Below are positions 37,425 through 44,846 of a stretch of 64,000 nt of DNA, one piece after another (the first letter of the stretch is position 1; every line of letters starts with the position of its first letter). The stretch comes from Desulfuromonadaceae bacterium (GTDB lineage Bacteria > Desulfobacterota > Desulfuromonadia > Geobacterales > Pseudopelobacteraceae). The position numbers were made by a program, and so were the translations under genes. The notes beneath the pieces were generated by a model. It made no database searches. It had not been told where the DNA came from and saw only the letters and a list, made by a program, of their open reading frames with translations. The stretch covers positions 248,001 to 312,000 of the forward strand of contig JAQTZV010000002.1 in the NCBI GenBank assembly GCA_028687585.1. Reading direction: 5' to 3'.

Positions 37425-37973
37425 TTACAGACTGTTTTTTCTGAAATAATCGAACATGCCGAGATCGCCGATGCGGCCTATTTTTGCATACGGATCGTTC
37501 GGGTCGGCAGGAGGGTCGCGCAGGGCATCACCGATAATCATGCCGCCAACAGCACCGTAGAGCAGCGCGGCAGCACCGCCGGTCAGCAGCAGCTCCATCT
37601 GTGTACTGATGCCGACTCCGGTGAAGAGCAGGCCGGTGACCAGGCCGACAGAGCCAAGCACAATAGCGCCGAGCTTTTTGTCACCGGTTTTCTGTACCGC
37701 CCAGCCGCCGACCGCCCAGGCCAGCATGGAGTAGACCGCATAACCGCCCAGGCCCCAGCGGGCGGAAAAACTGTCCATCAGACCCATCATTGTCAGGGCC
37801 GACGGTATGATATTGGTCGTAAGACTCAGACCGGCAAATGACGCCAGGATGCTGGCGCCGACAGCGCGGAACCTGATACCCATAACGAATCTCACTATAG
37901 CGGCGTTAAAATTGCGGAACATTTTAAGGATCATGTTTTGTCTGCTCTCCAGTGTGGTGGTCGCTGCATTCAT
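37425..37973 (-). CDS. Conserved membrane protein, 182 aa (copy A)
   Basis: This protein is not recognised. It has about four hydrophobic segments (about residues 35-58, 68-92, 99-122 and 125-145) between an N-terminal amphipathic stretch and a hydrophilic tail containing DALRDPPADPNDPYAKIG. The copy B protein at 44214 differs at only two or three residues, and the DNA is almost identical. It lies between the SSS symporter and nhaD in both copies, 39 bp from nhaD, so a role in the same sodium/carboxylate transport unit is likely. A strong terminator separates it from the symporter gene. Confidence 0.75.
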   Translation of the reverse strand: MNAATTTLESRQNMILKMFRNFNAAIVRFVMGIRFRAVGASILASFAGLSLTTNIIPSALTMMGLMDSFSARWGLGGYAVYSMLAWAVGGWAVQKTGDKKLGAIVLGSVGLVTGLLFTGVGISTQMELLLTGGAAALLYGAVGGMIIGDALRDPPADPNDPYAKIGRIGDLGMFDYFRKNSL

Positions 37974-38010
37974 ACCATAAACTCCTTTTAGTGAATACTG
38001 ATTCCTTCTT

Positions 38011-38043
38011 AAAAAAAACCCTCCCCCCGATGGGGGGGGAGGG
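38011..38043 (-). terminator. Intrinsic terminator after SSS symporter (copy A)
   Basis: Read on the minus strand this is a C/G-rich hairpin (CCCTCCCCCC, short loop, GGGGGGGAGGG) followed by eight T residues, 15 bp downstream of the symporter stop. It would reduce transcription into the 182-aa gene and nhaD. Confidence 0.85.
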
Positions 38044-38057
38044 TAACAGCAGATAAA

Positions 38058-39800
38058 TCAGTGAGCAGAAGGAGGTACTACCAGCTTGCCGGGGTAGCGC
38101 AGGCTGCCGACCAGATCCTGAATCTCCTGGGGAGGTTCCGGAGTGAACTTGCCGACTACATACATGCAGATGAAATTCAGAGCTGCTCCGACTGTGCCGA
38201 TACCTTCCGGAGAAATACCGAACCACCAGTGATCCTTGTTATTGAAGGCAGGATTAACGAACTTGAAATACACAATATAGGCGGTAACAAAGATGATACC
38301 GACAAACATCCCGACAAGTGCGCCTTCCTTGTTAGCTTTCTTGTTGAATATTCCCATGAGAATGCAGGGAAAGAAAGATGCCGCTGCCAGGCCGAAGGCA
38401 AAGGCGACCACCTGGGCCACGAATCCGGGGGGATATATGCCGAACAGACCGGCGATGCAGACCGCGACACCAGCGCCCGCACGCGCCCAGAGGAGTTCCT
38501 CTTTTTCCGACATATCCGGCTTGACGATACCCTTCATCAGGTCATGGGAAATAGCGGCGGAGATAACCAGCAGCAAACCGGCTGCGGTTGAGAGTGCGGC
38601 AGCCAGGCCGCCGGCGCCGATCAGACCGACTACCCAGTTGGGGAGCTTGGCGATTTCAGGGTTGGCAAGAACCATGATGTCGCGGTCGATCTTGACTTCG
38701 TTAGCGCTCTTGGGGTCTTTTTCAGAACCTTTGGCAATCTGCATGATGCCGTCGCCATTCTTGTCCTTCCAGCCGACCAAACCGGTTTTTTCCCAGTTTT
38801 TAAACCAGGAGGGGGCGTCTTCGTAGCGGACGTTATTGATAGATTTGATGAAGTTGGTACGGGCAAAAACAGCAATCGCCGGAGCGGTAGTGTAGAGGAT
38901 GGCGATGAACAGCAGGGCATAACCGGCTGAGGAGCGGGCATCACGCATCTTGGGAACCGTAAAGAAACGGATCAGGATGTGCGGGAGACCGGCGGTGCCG
39001 ATCATCAGCGACATGGTGATGAACCATACGTCAATTCTTGGCCGTACTCCGGAAGTATAGGCGGCAAAACCGAGATCTTTCTGGATGCCGTTCAGTACGT
39101 CGAGCAGGTAATGACCCTGGAGTTCAGGGTGATTAAGCAGCGCTGCGCCTCCGGCAGTTACGGTTGATCCCATGCCGAGTTGCGGAATCGGGTTACCGGT
39201 AAGCTGCATGGAGATGAAGACGGCCGGCACCATGTAGGCGCAAATAAGTACGCAGTACTGGGCAACCTGGGTGTAGGTGATCCCTTTCATGCCGCCGAGG
39301 GTGGCATAGAAAAAGACCAGCGCCATGCCGATGATGACTCCCATATTGATACTGACCCCCATGAAACGGGAGAACACCACGCCGACACCACGCATCTGAC
39401 CGGCCACGTAGGTGAAGGAAACAAAAATGGCGCAGATCAGTGACAGGACACGGATAGAGTTGGAGTAATAGCGGTCACCCATGAACTGGGGAATGGTAAA
39501 TTTACCGTATTTGCGCAGGTACGGTCCAAAGAGCATGGCCAGGAGAACATAGCCTCCGGTCCACCCCATCAGGTAAAAGGAGCCGTCACGACCCATGAAC
39601 GAAATCAGGCCGGCCATGGAGATGAAGGAGGCGGCCGACATCCAGTCGGCGCCGGTTGCCATGCCGTTAAGAATTGGAGGAACGGACTGTTCGGCAGCGT
39701 AGAAGTCACCGGTCGATTTTGCCCGTGAAGCGTAGGCGATGTAGATGTACAGGGCAAAGCTGAGGCCCGTAAGAATCCAGGTCCAGGTAAGAATACTCAT
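38058..39800 (-). CDS. Sodium:solute symporter, VC_2705 subfamily (acetate/short-chain carboxylate type, copy A)
   Basis: This 580-aa SSS family protein has about 13 membrane segments. The N-terminus ASRAKSTGDFYAAEQSVPP and GMATGADWMSAASFISMAG are typical of the acetate-permease branch. A large extra-membrane loop at about residues 325-385 carries an EF-hand-like DKNGDGIM element. Proteins of this subfamily work with a DUF4212 small subunit, encoded here 59 bp upstream. Acetate or a similar monocarboxylate is the likely substrate, by family and by the Geobacter-like setting. Copy B at 44847 is about 90% identical, with differences clustered in a few external segments. Confidence 0.88.
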   Translation of the reverse strand: MSILTWTWILTGLSFALYIYIAYASRAKSTGDFYAAEQSVPPILNGMATGADWMSAASFISMAGLISFMGRDGSFYLMGWTGGYVLLAMLFGPYLRKYGKFTIPQFMGDRYYSNSIRVLSLICAIFVSFTYVAGQMRGVGVVFSRFMGVSINMGVIIGMALVFFYATLGGMKGITYTQVAQYCVLICAYMVPAVFISMQLTGNPIPQLGMGSTVTAGGAALLNHPELQGHYLLDVLNGIQKDLGFAAYTSGVRPRIDVWFITMSLMIGTAGLPHILIRFFTVPKMRDARSSAGYALLFIAILYTTAPAIAVFARTNFIKSINNVRYEDAPSWFKNWEKTGLVGWKDKNGDGIMQIAKGSEKDPKSANEVKIDRDIMVLANPEIAKLPNWVVGLIGAGGLAAALSTAAGLLLVISAAISHDLMKGIVKPDMSEKEELLWARAGAGVAVCIAGLFGIYPPGFVAQVVAFAFGLAAASFFPCILMGIFNKKANKEGALVGMFVGIIFVTAYIVYFKFVNPAFNNKDHWWFGISPEGIGTVGAALNFICMYVVGKFTPEPPQEIQDLVGSLRYPGKLVVPPSAH

Positions 39801-39859
39801 AGTTTGTCACCTCGTGTTTTTTTTGAATGTGATCGTGTTAACAAGGTACGCTCGGGATA

Positions 39860-40126
39860 TTACCCCTCATGCACGTCATACTTCTTGTCCAGGTTGTTCA
39901 TCATGTACACATAGGTCCAAATGAGGATTACAAAGGTAATCATCGAACCCTGATTGGCAAACCAGAAGCCGAGCGGAAAACCGCCGAGCATATAGCCGTC
40001 GAGCTGGTCAGCGATCATGATGCCACATAAAAATGAAACAAAAAACCAGATAGCGAGGTGAACCACGATGATAACCAGATTCTCTTTCCAATACGCCTGT
40101 AACTCTTTAGTTGCATGAATTGACAT
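39860..40126 (-). CDS. DUF4212 small subunit of sodium:solute symporter (copy A)
   Basis: This 88-aa protein has two membrane helices (about residues 18-40 and 52-75) with the family motif YWKENL at residues 12-17 and a charged end, NNLDKKYDVHEG. Such proteins are encoded next to VC_2705-type symporters and are thought to form a complex with them. AGAGGAGG precedes the ATG. It is the first gene of the symporter operon and follows a long conserved leader. Confidence 0.88.
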   Translation of the reverse strand: MSIHATKELQAYWKENLVIIVVHLAIWFFVSFLCGIMIADQLDGYMLGGFPLGFWFANQGSMITFVILIWTYVYMMNNLDKKYDVHEG

Positions 40127-40187
40127 AAGACCTCCTCTTGTGTGATGTAAACTTCAGTAAAACTGGTTTCGCAAGTCTGAGTGGCAT
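40107..40187 (-). other. Possible 26-codon leader ORF before DUF4212 gene (copy A)
   Basis: An ATG at 40187 preceded by AAGGAGG (40191-40197) opens 26 codons (MPLRLAKPVLLK...) that end inside the DUF4212 start region. The ribosome site is strong but only 3 bp from the ATG. In copy B the same start reads into 59 codons, so length is not conserved. It could be a translational coupling or leader peptide, or just a strong SD within a structured leader. Confidence 0.25.
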
Positions 40188-40448
40188 GTACCTCCTTTCT
40201 TGTGTGGGTGGCTGCCGGCCATCCCTGCCCAGGCTCTGCGGGCGGTTAGTGGTTGGACTCTTTACTTCGCCTCGATGAAAAAAATAAAAAAACACTCACC
40301 ACGGAGACACAGAGAACACTTAAAAAACAAAGACTTAAGGTCCAAAAAAACCGTTTTTGGTAAACCATAAAGCTTCTTATTTTATTTGTGACTCTTCGAC
40401 TTTGCTCAGTTCTCCGTGTCTCCGTGGTAAAAAACTTTTTTTGTGATT
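40127..40448 (-). promoter_or_regulatory. Structured leader and inverted repeat upstream of symporter operon (copy A)
   Basis: This 322-bp gene-free stretch lies between iclR and the DUF4212 gene. Its half nearest the operon is almost identical to copy B (about five substitutions in 190 nt by eye). On the minus strand it can form the hairpin GGGATGGC-CGGCA-GCCACCC (40206-40225), preceded by a GCCC/GGGC hairpin. Further upstream are the arms of a 21-bp inverted repeat (40297-40317 and 40408-40428) and T-runs that could end iclR transcription. No clear promoter hexamers are visible. Confidence 0.5.
40297..40428. repeat. Inverted repeat with CCGTGTCT-type arms (copy A)
   Basis: The left arm CACCACGGAGACACAGAGAAC and the right arm GTTCTCCGTGTCTCCGTGGT are inverted complements with one mismatch, separated by about 90 bp. 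The right arm holds two units of the octamer TCTCCGTG. The same element occurs at 47087-47240 in copy B with five units. Confidence 0.75.
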
Positions 40449-41198
40449 TTATGCGTACGCGCGTGAATAGCCGAACTTCATGGATAGCGCCTCGGCGCCT
40501 TCAAGCATGCAGGGAATGACCACGTTATCAAGTCGATCCTGCAGCATGCGGAATGAAGGTGCCAGCAGCGTCAGCGCTCCGACTACCTTGCCTGCATAAT
40601 CGCGTATGACGACTGCAACGGAGCAGATGCCATCACCCAGGCCGTTGAAATCAACCGCAACGCCTTTGCGGCTGATCTGGTCCAGCTCAATTTCAAGCTC
40701 TTTGATATTCGGGATGCCACGCCGTTTGAAGAGATCAACTGAGCTGACCGACTTGATAACTTTTCCAGCTGCGTTGGTGAAGAAGGGGAATCGCTTGCCG
40801 ACCAGGTCAGCCGTTTTGATCTGCTGGAATGAATCAACCATATCCAGAAACAACACTTCGTTATTATTGGCGACTGTGAAGTAGATCGCTTCATCCAGTT
40901 TGTGCGCCAGATCAACCATAATCGGGTGTGCTGTCCTGATCAGGTTGTCGCTCTTCAGGATGTGCTGCGCCATTTCAAACGCCTGCAGACCCAGATTGAA
41001 GGTGTTGTTTGCCTTGTTACGTTCGACCAGTCCTTTATCTTCAAGAGTGGCAAGCAGGCGGAATACCTTGTTGTGGCTCAAACCGAGTTTTTTTTCCAAA
41101 ACAGCAATTGACGGGCTTTCACCGCCCTGTGCAAGAGCTTCAAGCAGATCGATGGCCTTAACAACGGCCTGAACGGAATAAACTCCTTTTTCTCTCAT
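40449..41198 (-). CDS. IclR family transcriptional regulator (copy A)
   Basis: This 249-aa protein has an N-terminal winged helix (VVKAIDLLEALAQGGESPSIAVLEKKLGLSHNKVFRLLATLEDKGLV, about residues 9-55) and a GAF-like IclR effector domain from about residue 75. The effector domain includes VLFLDMVDSFQQIKTADLVGKRFP and DFNGLGDGICSVAVVIRDY. IclR proteins bind small carboxylates or aromatics. Its position upstream of the DUF4212-SSS-NhaD unit suggests control of that operon. Copy B (47262) is nearly identical at both ends but differs in the region of residues 150-175, facing the effector pocket. Confidence 0.9.
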   Translation of the reverse strand: MREKGVYSVQAVVKAIDLLEALAQGGESPSIAVLEKKLGLSHNKVFRLLATLEDKGLVERNKANNTFNLGLQAFEMAQHILKSDNLIRTAHPIMVDLAHKLDEAIYFTVANNNEVLFLDMVDSFQQIKTADLVGKRFPFFTNAAGKVIKSVSSVDLFKRRGIPNIKELEIELDQISRKGVAVDFNGLGDGICSVAVVIRDYAGKVVGALTLLAPSFRMLQDRLDNVVIPCMLEGAEALSMKFGYSRAYA

Positions 41199-41406
41199 AA
41201 AATTATGCGCTCCTGTCGCGTAAAGCTAGTGTAACTATCTTAATATACACAGCTATTATGCAAATTAAATTCAAGTTATTTCAAGTGTCTGACTAAGTAA
41301 GTTCTGGACTAAACCATGCGTACAAAACCAGAGTTTCCTGATTACTTACACAGAATATCCAACAGAGGTTCTATACGGCTTTTATAGTGTAGTATTTATT
41401 GAGAGG

Positions 41407-41772
41407 TTATGCGGAAGGGGCGACAGGAGGGGCTCTGCCATGCTCAGTTACATGGTTACCATCAACTGCAGACAATCTTGGGAGTGATGTGGAGCGTAAA
41501 GCTGGTAGAAAAAGGAAAATAGTCCGTGGCGGCAGTTGCACCACACGATGAGCAACCGAAATTCCGTTTTTTCGTGATTCCTGCAGAGGGGCACTAACAG
41601 TAACAAGAATATAAAAATTAGGGATTTTAGACGTCGAAAAGGAAAGCGGGGATATTACCAGCAGAGTAAATATAATTATGTGAGATAAAAATCGCTTCAA
41701 AGTCAATCCCGGTCTACATCTCGTAATAATTAATTTGGGAAAACTTCTGCCTCCAATAATGGACTGATCCAT
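41407..41772 (-). CDS. Small proline-rich membrane/secreted protein of unknown function (paralogue of 49886)
   Basis: This 121-codon frame has a hydrophobic helix (about residues 28-45, FLSHIIIFTLLVISPLSFS) directly followed by KIPNF, then a low-complexity part ending GRAPPVAPSA. The frame at 49886 has the same layout: LSRLLILILLILTPLTYS, AIPNF, SVRQPAPP and a C-terminal SRAPPA. This supports both as real genes. The ATG start is doubtful because a TTGACA-N17-TAAAAA promoter-like element runs into it, so translation may begin at a TTG near codon 23-25. No function can be assigned. Confidence 0.45.
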   Translation of the reverse strand: MDQSIIGGRSFPKLIITRCRPGLTLKRFLSHIIIFTLLVISPLSFSTSKIPNFYILVTVSAPLQESRKNGISVAHRVVQLPPRTIFLFLPALRSTSLPRLSAVDGNHVTEHGRAPPVAPSA

Positions 41773-42033
41773 TTTTAATACATCGTTTCAAAATTGTCAA
41801 TAATAATTTGTGTTGATAAAATATATGTGTTTGTTTTTTGACTTTATCTGAGATTGTAAAACAACCGTATACTATTATAACTCGACATAATCATTAGATT
41901 ATTGTTTCATTTTATGTGTTAACATGCTAGGAGTGTGTTACGAAAACAGCTGTTTGAGCATACTTGTTTTGTTTTGTATATAATATGTATCTACAAAGTT
42001 GATATTATTATATTGCATATTGTGGAGGGGCAT
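41773..42033. promoter_or_regulatory. AT-rich divergent region with marR promoter and palindrome
   Basis: This 261-bp AT-rich gap contains TTGTAA (41854-41859), a 16-nt spacer and TATAAC (41876-41881), a plausible promoter for the rightward MarR gene. A perfect palindrome, ATAATC-ATTA-GATTAT, at 41887-41902 sits at the predicted start site. The left end (41772-41800) holds TTGACA-N17-TAAAAA on the minus strand, matching a box upstream of iclR copy B. Confidence 0.5.
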
Positions 42034-42537
42034 ATGAAGTTGAAGAGTATTATGGTTGCAGGAATTGTTGATGATATTCGCCGTATCTTTCAAGTACTGA
42101 CAGAACAATCAAGAAAAATCGAGCACAAAACCAACCTTACCGGCCCTCAATTGTGGGTAATCAAGATACTAAAAGAAAAATCACCAATGAAGGTCTCTGA
42201 CCTGGCACGCCGCATGTATCTACACCCGGCAACTATGGTTGGGTTACTGGACAGGTTGGAAGCAAAGGGTTTGCTCAAGCGGACAAGATCTGAAAATGAC
42301 CGGAGGGTTGTTTTTATCGACCTGACCGTGCAGGGGTGCGAATTGGAGATTAACTCACCGGAGGTTGTGCAGAATCTATTAGTAAGTGGGCTTGAAAATC
42401 TTACTGGACAAGAGTTAAAAAATATTTCAGGTGGAATGGAACAGGTCGTTGCTATATTAGGCGCTAAAGATATCCCGCCACAGCTCATTATGTCTGCTGA
42501 AATCAACGCACCGAAAAGAAGAAGAAAAATCGGGTAG
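42034..42537 (+). CDS. MarR family transcriptional regulator (paralogue of 5628)
   Basis: This 167-aa protein has the MarR winged-helix layout with LTGPQLWVIKIL, VSDLARRMYLHPATMVGLLDR and the wing NDRRVVFIDL. It matches the MarR protein at 5628 through most of its length and adds a basic tail, KRRRKIG. ATG 42034 was chosen, 33 codons inside a longer frame, because TGGAGGGG lies at 42023-42030. It is located between the two copies of the nhaD/SSS unit, next to a palindrome at its own predicted promoter. Targets are unknown; the flanking transport operons are candidates. Confidence 0.85.
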   Translation: MKLKSIMVAGIVDDIRRIFQVLTEQSRKIEHKTNLTGPQLWVIKILKEKSPMKVSDLARRMYLHPATMVGLLDRLEAKGLLKRTRSENDRRVVFIDLTVQGCELEINSPEVVQNLLVSGLENLTGQELKNISGGMEQVVAILGAKDIPPQLIMSAEINAPKRRRKIG

Positions 42538-42585
42538 TTTGTTACTTATTAACTGCGTCCCTGAGTATGCCACTTGGTGTACATG

Positions 42586-42849
42586 TCAATATCCACGAAA
42601 CATGAAAACTATGAAAAGTATACCGATAAAAGAGAGCGTAAGCACAAGCCTGGCTTTACCTTTGGCCAGATAACTGCAAATCCAGGTGAGTGCGTAGGCC
42701 CCCAGCCAACAGAAACCCAACCGTACAAAGCCGGTCAATTCTTCCTTATATGCAGAAATGAAAACAAAATAAAAGAGCAGAAAATGAGTAGCAAACAGGA
42801 TCGCATTCAAAAAAATGCCGGTGGCCTGATGCTCCAGTAATCCGGGCAA
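42586..42849 (-). CDS. Small membrane protein downstream of nhaD copy B
   Basis: The 87-codon frame starts at a TTG (42849) with AAAGAGG 4-5 bp upstream, 32 bp after the nhaD stop. It encodes two or three hydrophobic helices (GIFLNAILFATHFLLFYFVF, FCWLGAYALTWICSYL, LVLTLSFIGILFIVFMF). A longer in-frame extension to 43074 runs through nhaD in the wrong frame and is not credible. There is no counterpart after nhaD copy A. Function unknown. Confidence 0.55.
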   Translation of the reverse strand: MPGLLEHQATGIFLNAILFATHFLLFYFVFISAYKEELTGFVRLGFCWLGAYALTWICSYLAKGKARLVLTLSFIGILFIVFMFRGY

Positions 42850-42881
42850 ACGTACCTCTTTATTTGCAGATTTGTTGAAAA

Positions 42882-44174
42882 TCAATGAAACATCTTGTAC
42901 TGCACGATATAAACCGTAATGCCGGCAAAATAACCGATCAATGCCAGCCCGCTGATCCGCTTGACATACCAGAAGAAATGTATCTTCTCCAACCCCATCG
43001 CGGCAACTCCCGCAGCAGAACCGATAATCAGGATCGAGCCGCCGGTACCGGCGCAGTATGCCATGAACTCCCACAAAAAGCAGTCAGGCGGATACTGTGC
43101 CATGTTGTACATCCCCATGGAGGCGGCAACCAGCGGCACGTTATCAACGATAGCGCTTACCATACCGATGATGGTGACAATGACGTCTTCACGCCCGACA
43201 GTTTTGGTCAGCCAGCCGGCAAGATTGGTTAATATATGGGTATGCTCCAGAGTAGCCACGGCAAGGAGAATGCCGATAAAGAAAACTATCGAACTCATAT
43301 CTATCTGTTTGAGCGCGCGGACCAGAGTCAAATGTTCCTTGTGTTCGTCCTCTTTCTTGCTGTGGAGCAGTTCACCTGTCATCCAGAGAATGCCGAGTCC
43401 GAAAAGGATCCCCATGAACGGCGGCAGGTGAGTGATGGTCTTGAAGATCGGCACACAGATCAGAATGCCGATCCCCATGCGAAACATCAGTTTCTGCTCG
43501 AACGGGGTGGTTTTGCTGCGATGGCCGTTGCAGTCATCATCGGATATGACCGGACTTACAACTTCACGGCCCCGGAGGAAGTAGCTGGTAATAGCCAGCG
43601 GCACGATCATGTTGACCATCGAGGCAAGGAAGACCCCTTTCATGATAGCCAGAGTGGTGATCTGTCCTCCGATCCAGAGCATGGTGGTGGTGACGTCACC
43701 GATCGGACTCCAGGCACCGCCGGCATTGGCGGCGATGACGATGATGCCGGCAAAGAAGAGGCGGTCGTCATGCTTGTCGAGCAGTTTTTTGATCAATGAA
43801 ATCATCACGATGGTGGTCGTCAGGTTGTCCAGTACGGAGCTTAAAAAGAAAGTGACAAACCCGATCAGCCACATCAGGGTGGAGAGCTTGGTGGTATTAA
43901 TGCGTGAGGTGATCACCTCGAAGCCGTTGTGAGCGTCGACCACCTCGACAATCGTCATCGCCCCCATGAGGAAAAAGACGATTTGTGCCGTTCCCATCAG
44001 TGACTCGCCCAACTGCTCGTTCACCAGGTGGTGATCACCGGTTGAGAGTGCATAGATCGTCCAGAGCAGACCGGCACCAATCAGAGCGGTAGCCGATTTG
44101 TTGACCTTGAGCGGGTGCTCCAGGGCGATGGCGGCGTAGGCGATGACGAAGATGATAACGATGGCAGTGAGCAT
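42882..44174 (-). CDS. nhaD: NhaD-type sodium/proton antiporter (copy B)
   Basis: This 430-aa paralogue of the protein at 36099 has the same core NAGGAWSPIGDVTTTMLW and IVDNVPLVAA. It carries a short insertion, SDDDCNGHRSK (about residues 211-221), where copy A has AKTIQLGHHAK. The first about 115 codons are almost identical at DNA level to copy A, whereas the C-terminal half differs at many third positions. It ends the second copy of the five-gene transport unit and is followed by a small membrane protein gene. Confidence 0.92.
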   Translation of the reverse strand: MLTAIVIIFVIAYAAIALEHPLKVNKSATALIGAGLLWTIYALSTGDHHLVNEQLGESLMGTAQIVFFLMGAMTIVEVVDAHNGFEVITSRINTTKLSTLMWLIGFVTFFLSSVLDNLTTTIVMISLIKKLLDKHDDRLFFAGIIVIAANAGGAWSPIGDVTTTMLWIGGQITTLAIMKGVFLASMVNMIVPLAITSYFLRGREVVSPVISDDDCNGHRSKTTPFEQKLMFRMGIGILICVPIFKTITHLPPFMGILFGLGILWMTGELLHSKKEDEHKEHLTLVRALKQIDMSSIVFFIGILLAVATLEHTHILTNLAGWLTKTVGREDVIVTIIGMVSAIVDNVPLVAASMGMYNMAQYPPDCFLWEFMAYCAGTGGSILIIGSAAGVAAMGLEKIHFFWYVKRISGLALIGYFAGITVYIVQYKMFH

Positions 44175-44213
44175 GAAGGTGGTCTCCCGATACAGTATAT
44201 TTGTTACAAGCGC

Positions 44214-44762
44214 TTACAGACTGTTTTTCCTGAAATAATCAAACATGCCGAGATCGCCGATGCGGCCTATTTTTGCATACGGATCGTTCGGGTCGGCAGG
44301 AGGGTCGCGCAGGGCATCACCGATAATCATGCCGCCAACGGCACCGTAGAGCAGCGCGGCAGTACCGCCGGTCAGCAGCAGGTCCATCTGTGTACTGATG
44401 CCGACCCCGGTGAAGAGCAGGCCGGTGACCAGGCCGACAGAGCCAAGCACAATAGCGCCGAGCTTTTTATCACCGGTTTTCTGTACCGCCCAGCCGCCGA
44501 CAGCCCAGGCCAGCATGGAGTAGACCGCATAACCGCCCAGGCCCCAGCGGGCGGAAAAACTGTCCATCAGACCCATCATTGTCAGGGCCGACGGTATGAT
44601 ATTGGTCGTAAGACTCAGACCGGCAAATGACGCCAGGATGCTGGCGCCGACAGCGCGGAACCTGATACCCATAACGAATCTCACTATAGCGGCATTAAAA
44701 TTGCGGAACATTTTAAGGATCATGTTCTGTCTGCTCTCCAGTGTGGTGGTCGCTGCATTCAT
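44214..44762 (-). CDS. Conserved membrane protein, 182 aa (copy B)
   Basis: This is nearly identical to the protein at 37425 (Gln-Met-Asp-Leu versus Gln-Met-Glu-Leu, and Thr versus Ala, are the visible changes). The start was placed at ATG 44762 to match copy A; a longer frame to 44789 adds nine residues without a better ribosome site (AAAGGAG lies just upstream of 44762). About four membrane segments are predicted. Near identity at DNA level, including silent sites, indicates recent gene conversion or very strong constraint. Function unknown. Confidence 0.75.
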   Translation of the reverse strand: MNAATTTLESRQNMILKMFRNFNAAIVRFVMGIRFRAVGASILASFAGLSLTTNIIPSALTMMGLMDSFSARWGLGGYAVYSMLAWAVGGWAVQKTGDKKLGAIVLGSVGLVTGLLFTGVGISTQMDLLLTGGTAALLYGAVGGMIIGDALRDPPADPNDPYAKIGRIGDLGMFDYFRKNSL

Positions 44763-44800
44763 ACCATAAACTCCTTTTAGTGAATACATGATTCCTTTTT

Positions 44801-44832
44801 AAAAAAAACCCTCCCCCCGCTGGGGGGGAGGG
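44801..44832 (-). terminator. Intrinsic terminator after SSS symporter (copy B)
   Basis: This has the same C/G hairpin and eight-T tail as at 38011, with the loop changed by one base and the G-run one base shorter. It lies 15 bp after the symporter stop. Confidence 0.85.
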
Positions 44833-44846
44833 TAACAGCAGATAGA

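Noticed and set aside
40107-40295. A 62-codon frame covering the whole symporter leader.
   Set aside because: The upper part has no ribosome site, and the corresponding frame in copy B has a different end; only the possible 26-codon sub-frame is kept, at low confidence.
42850-43074. N-terminal extension of the 87-aa membrane protein into nhaD copy B.
   Set aside because: This part reads nhaD in the wrong frame (Arg/Cys-rich); only the part after the TTG at 42849 looks coding.
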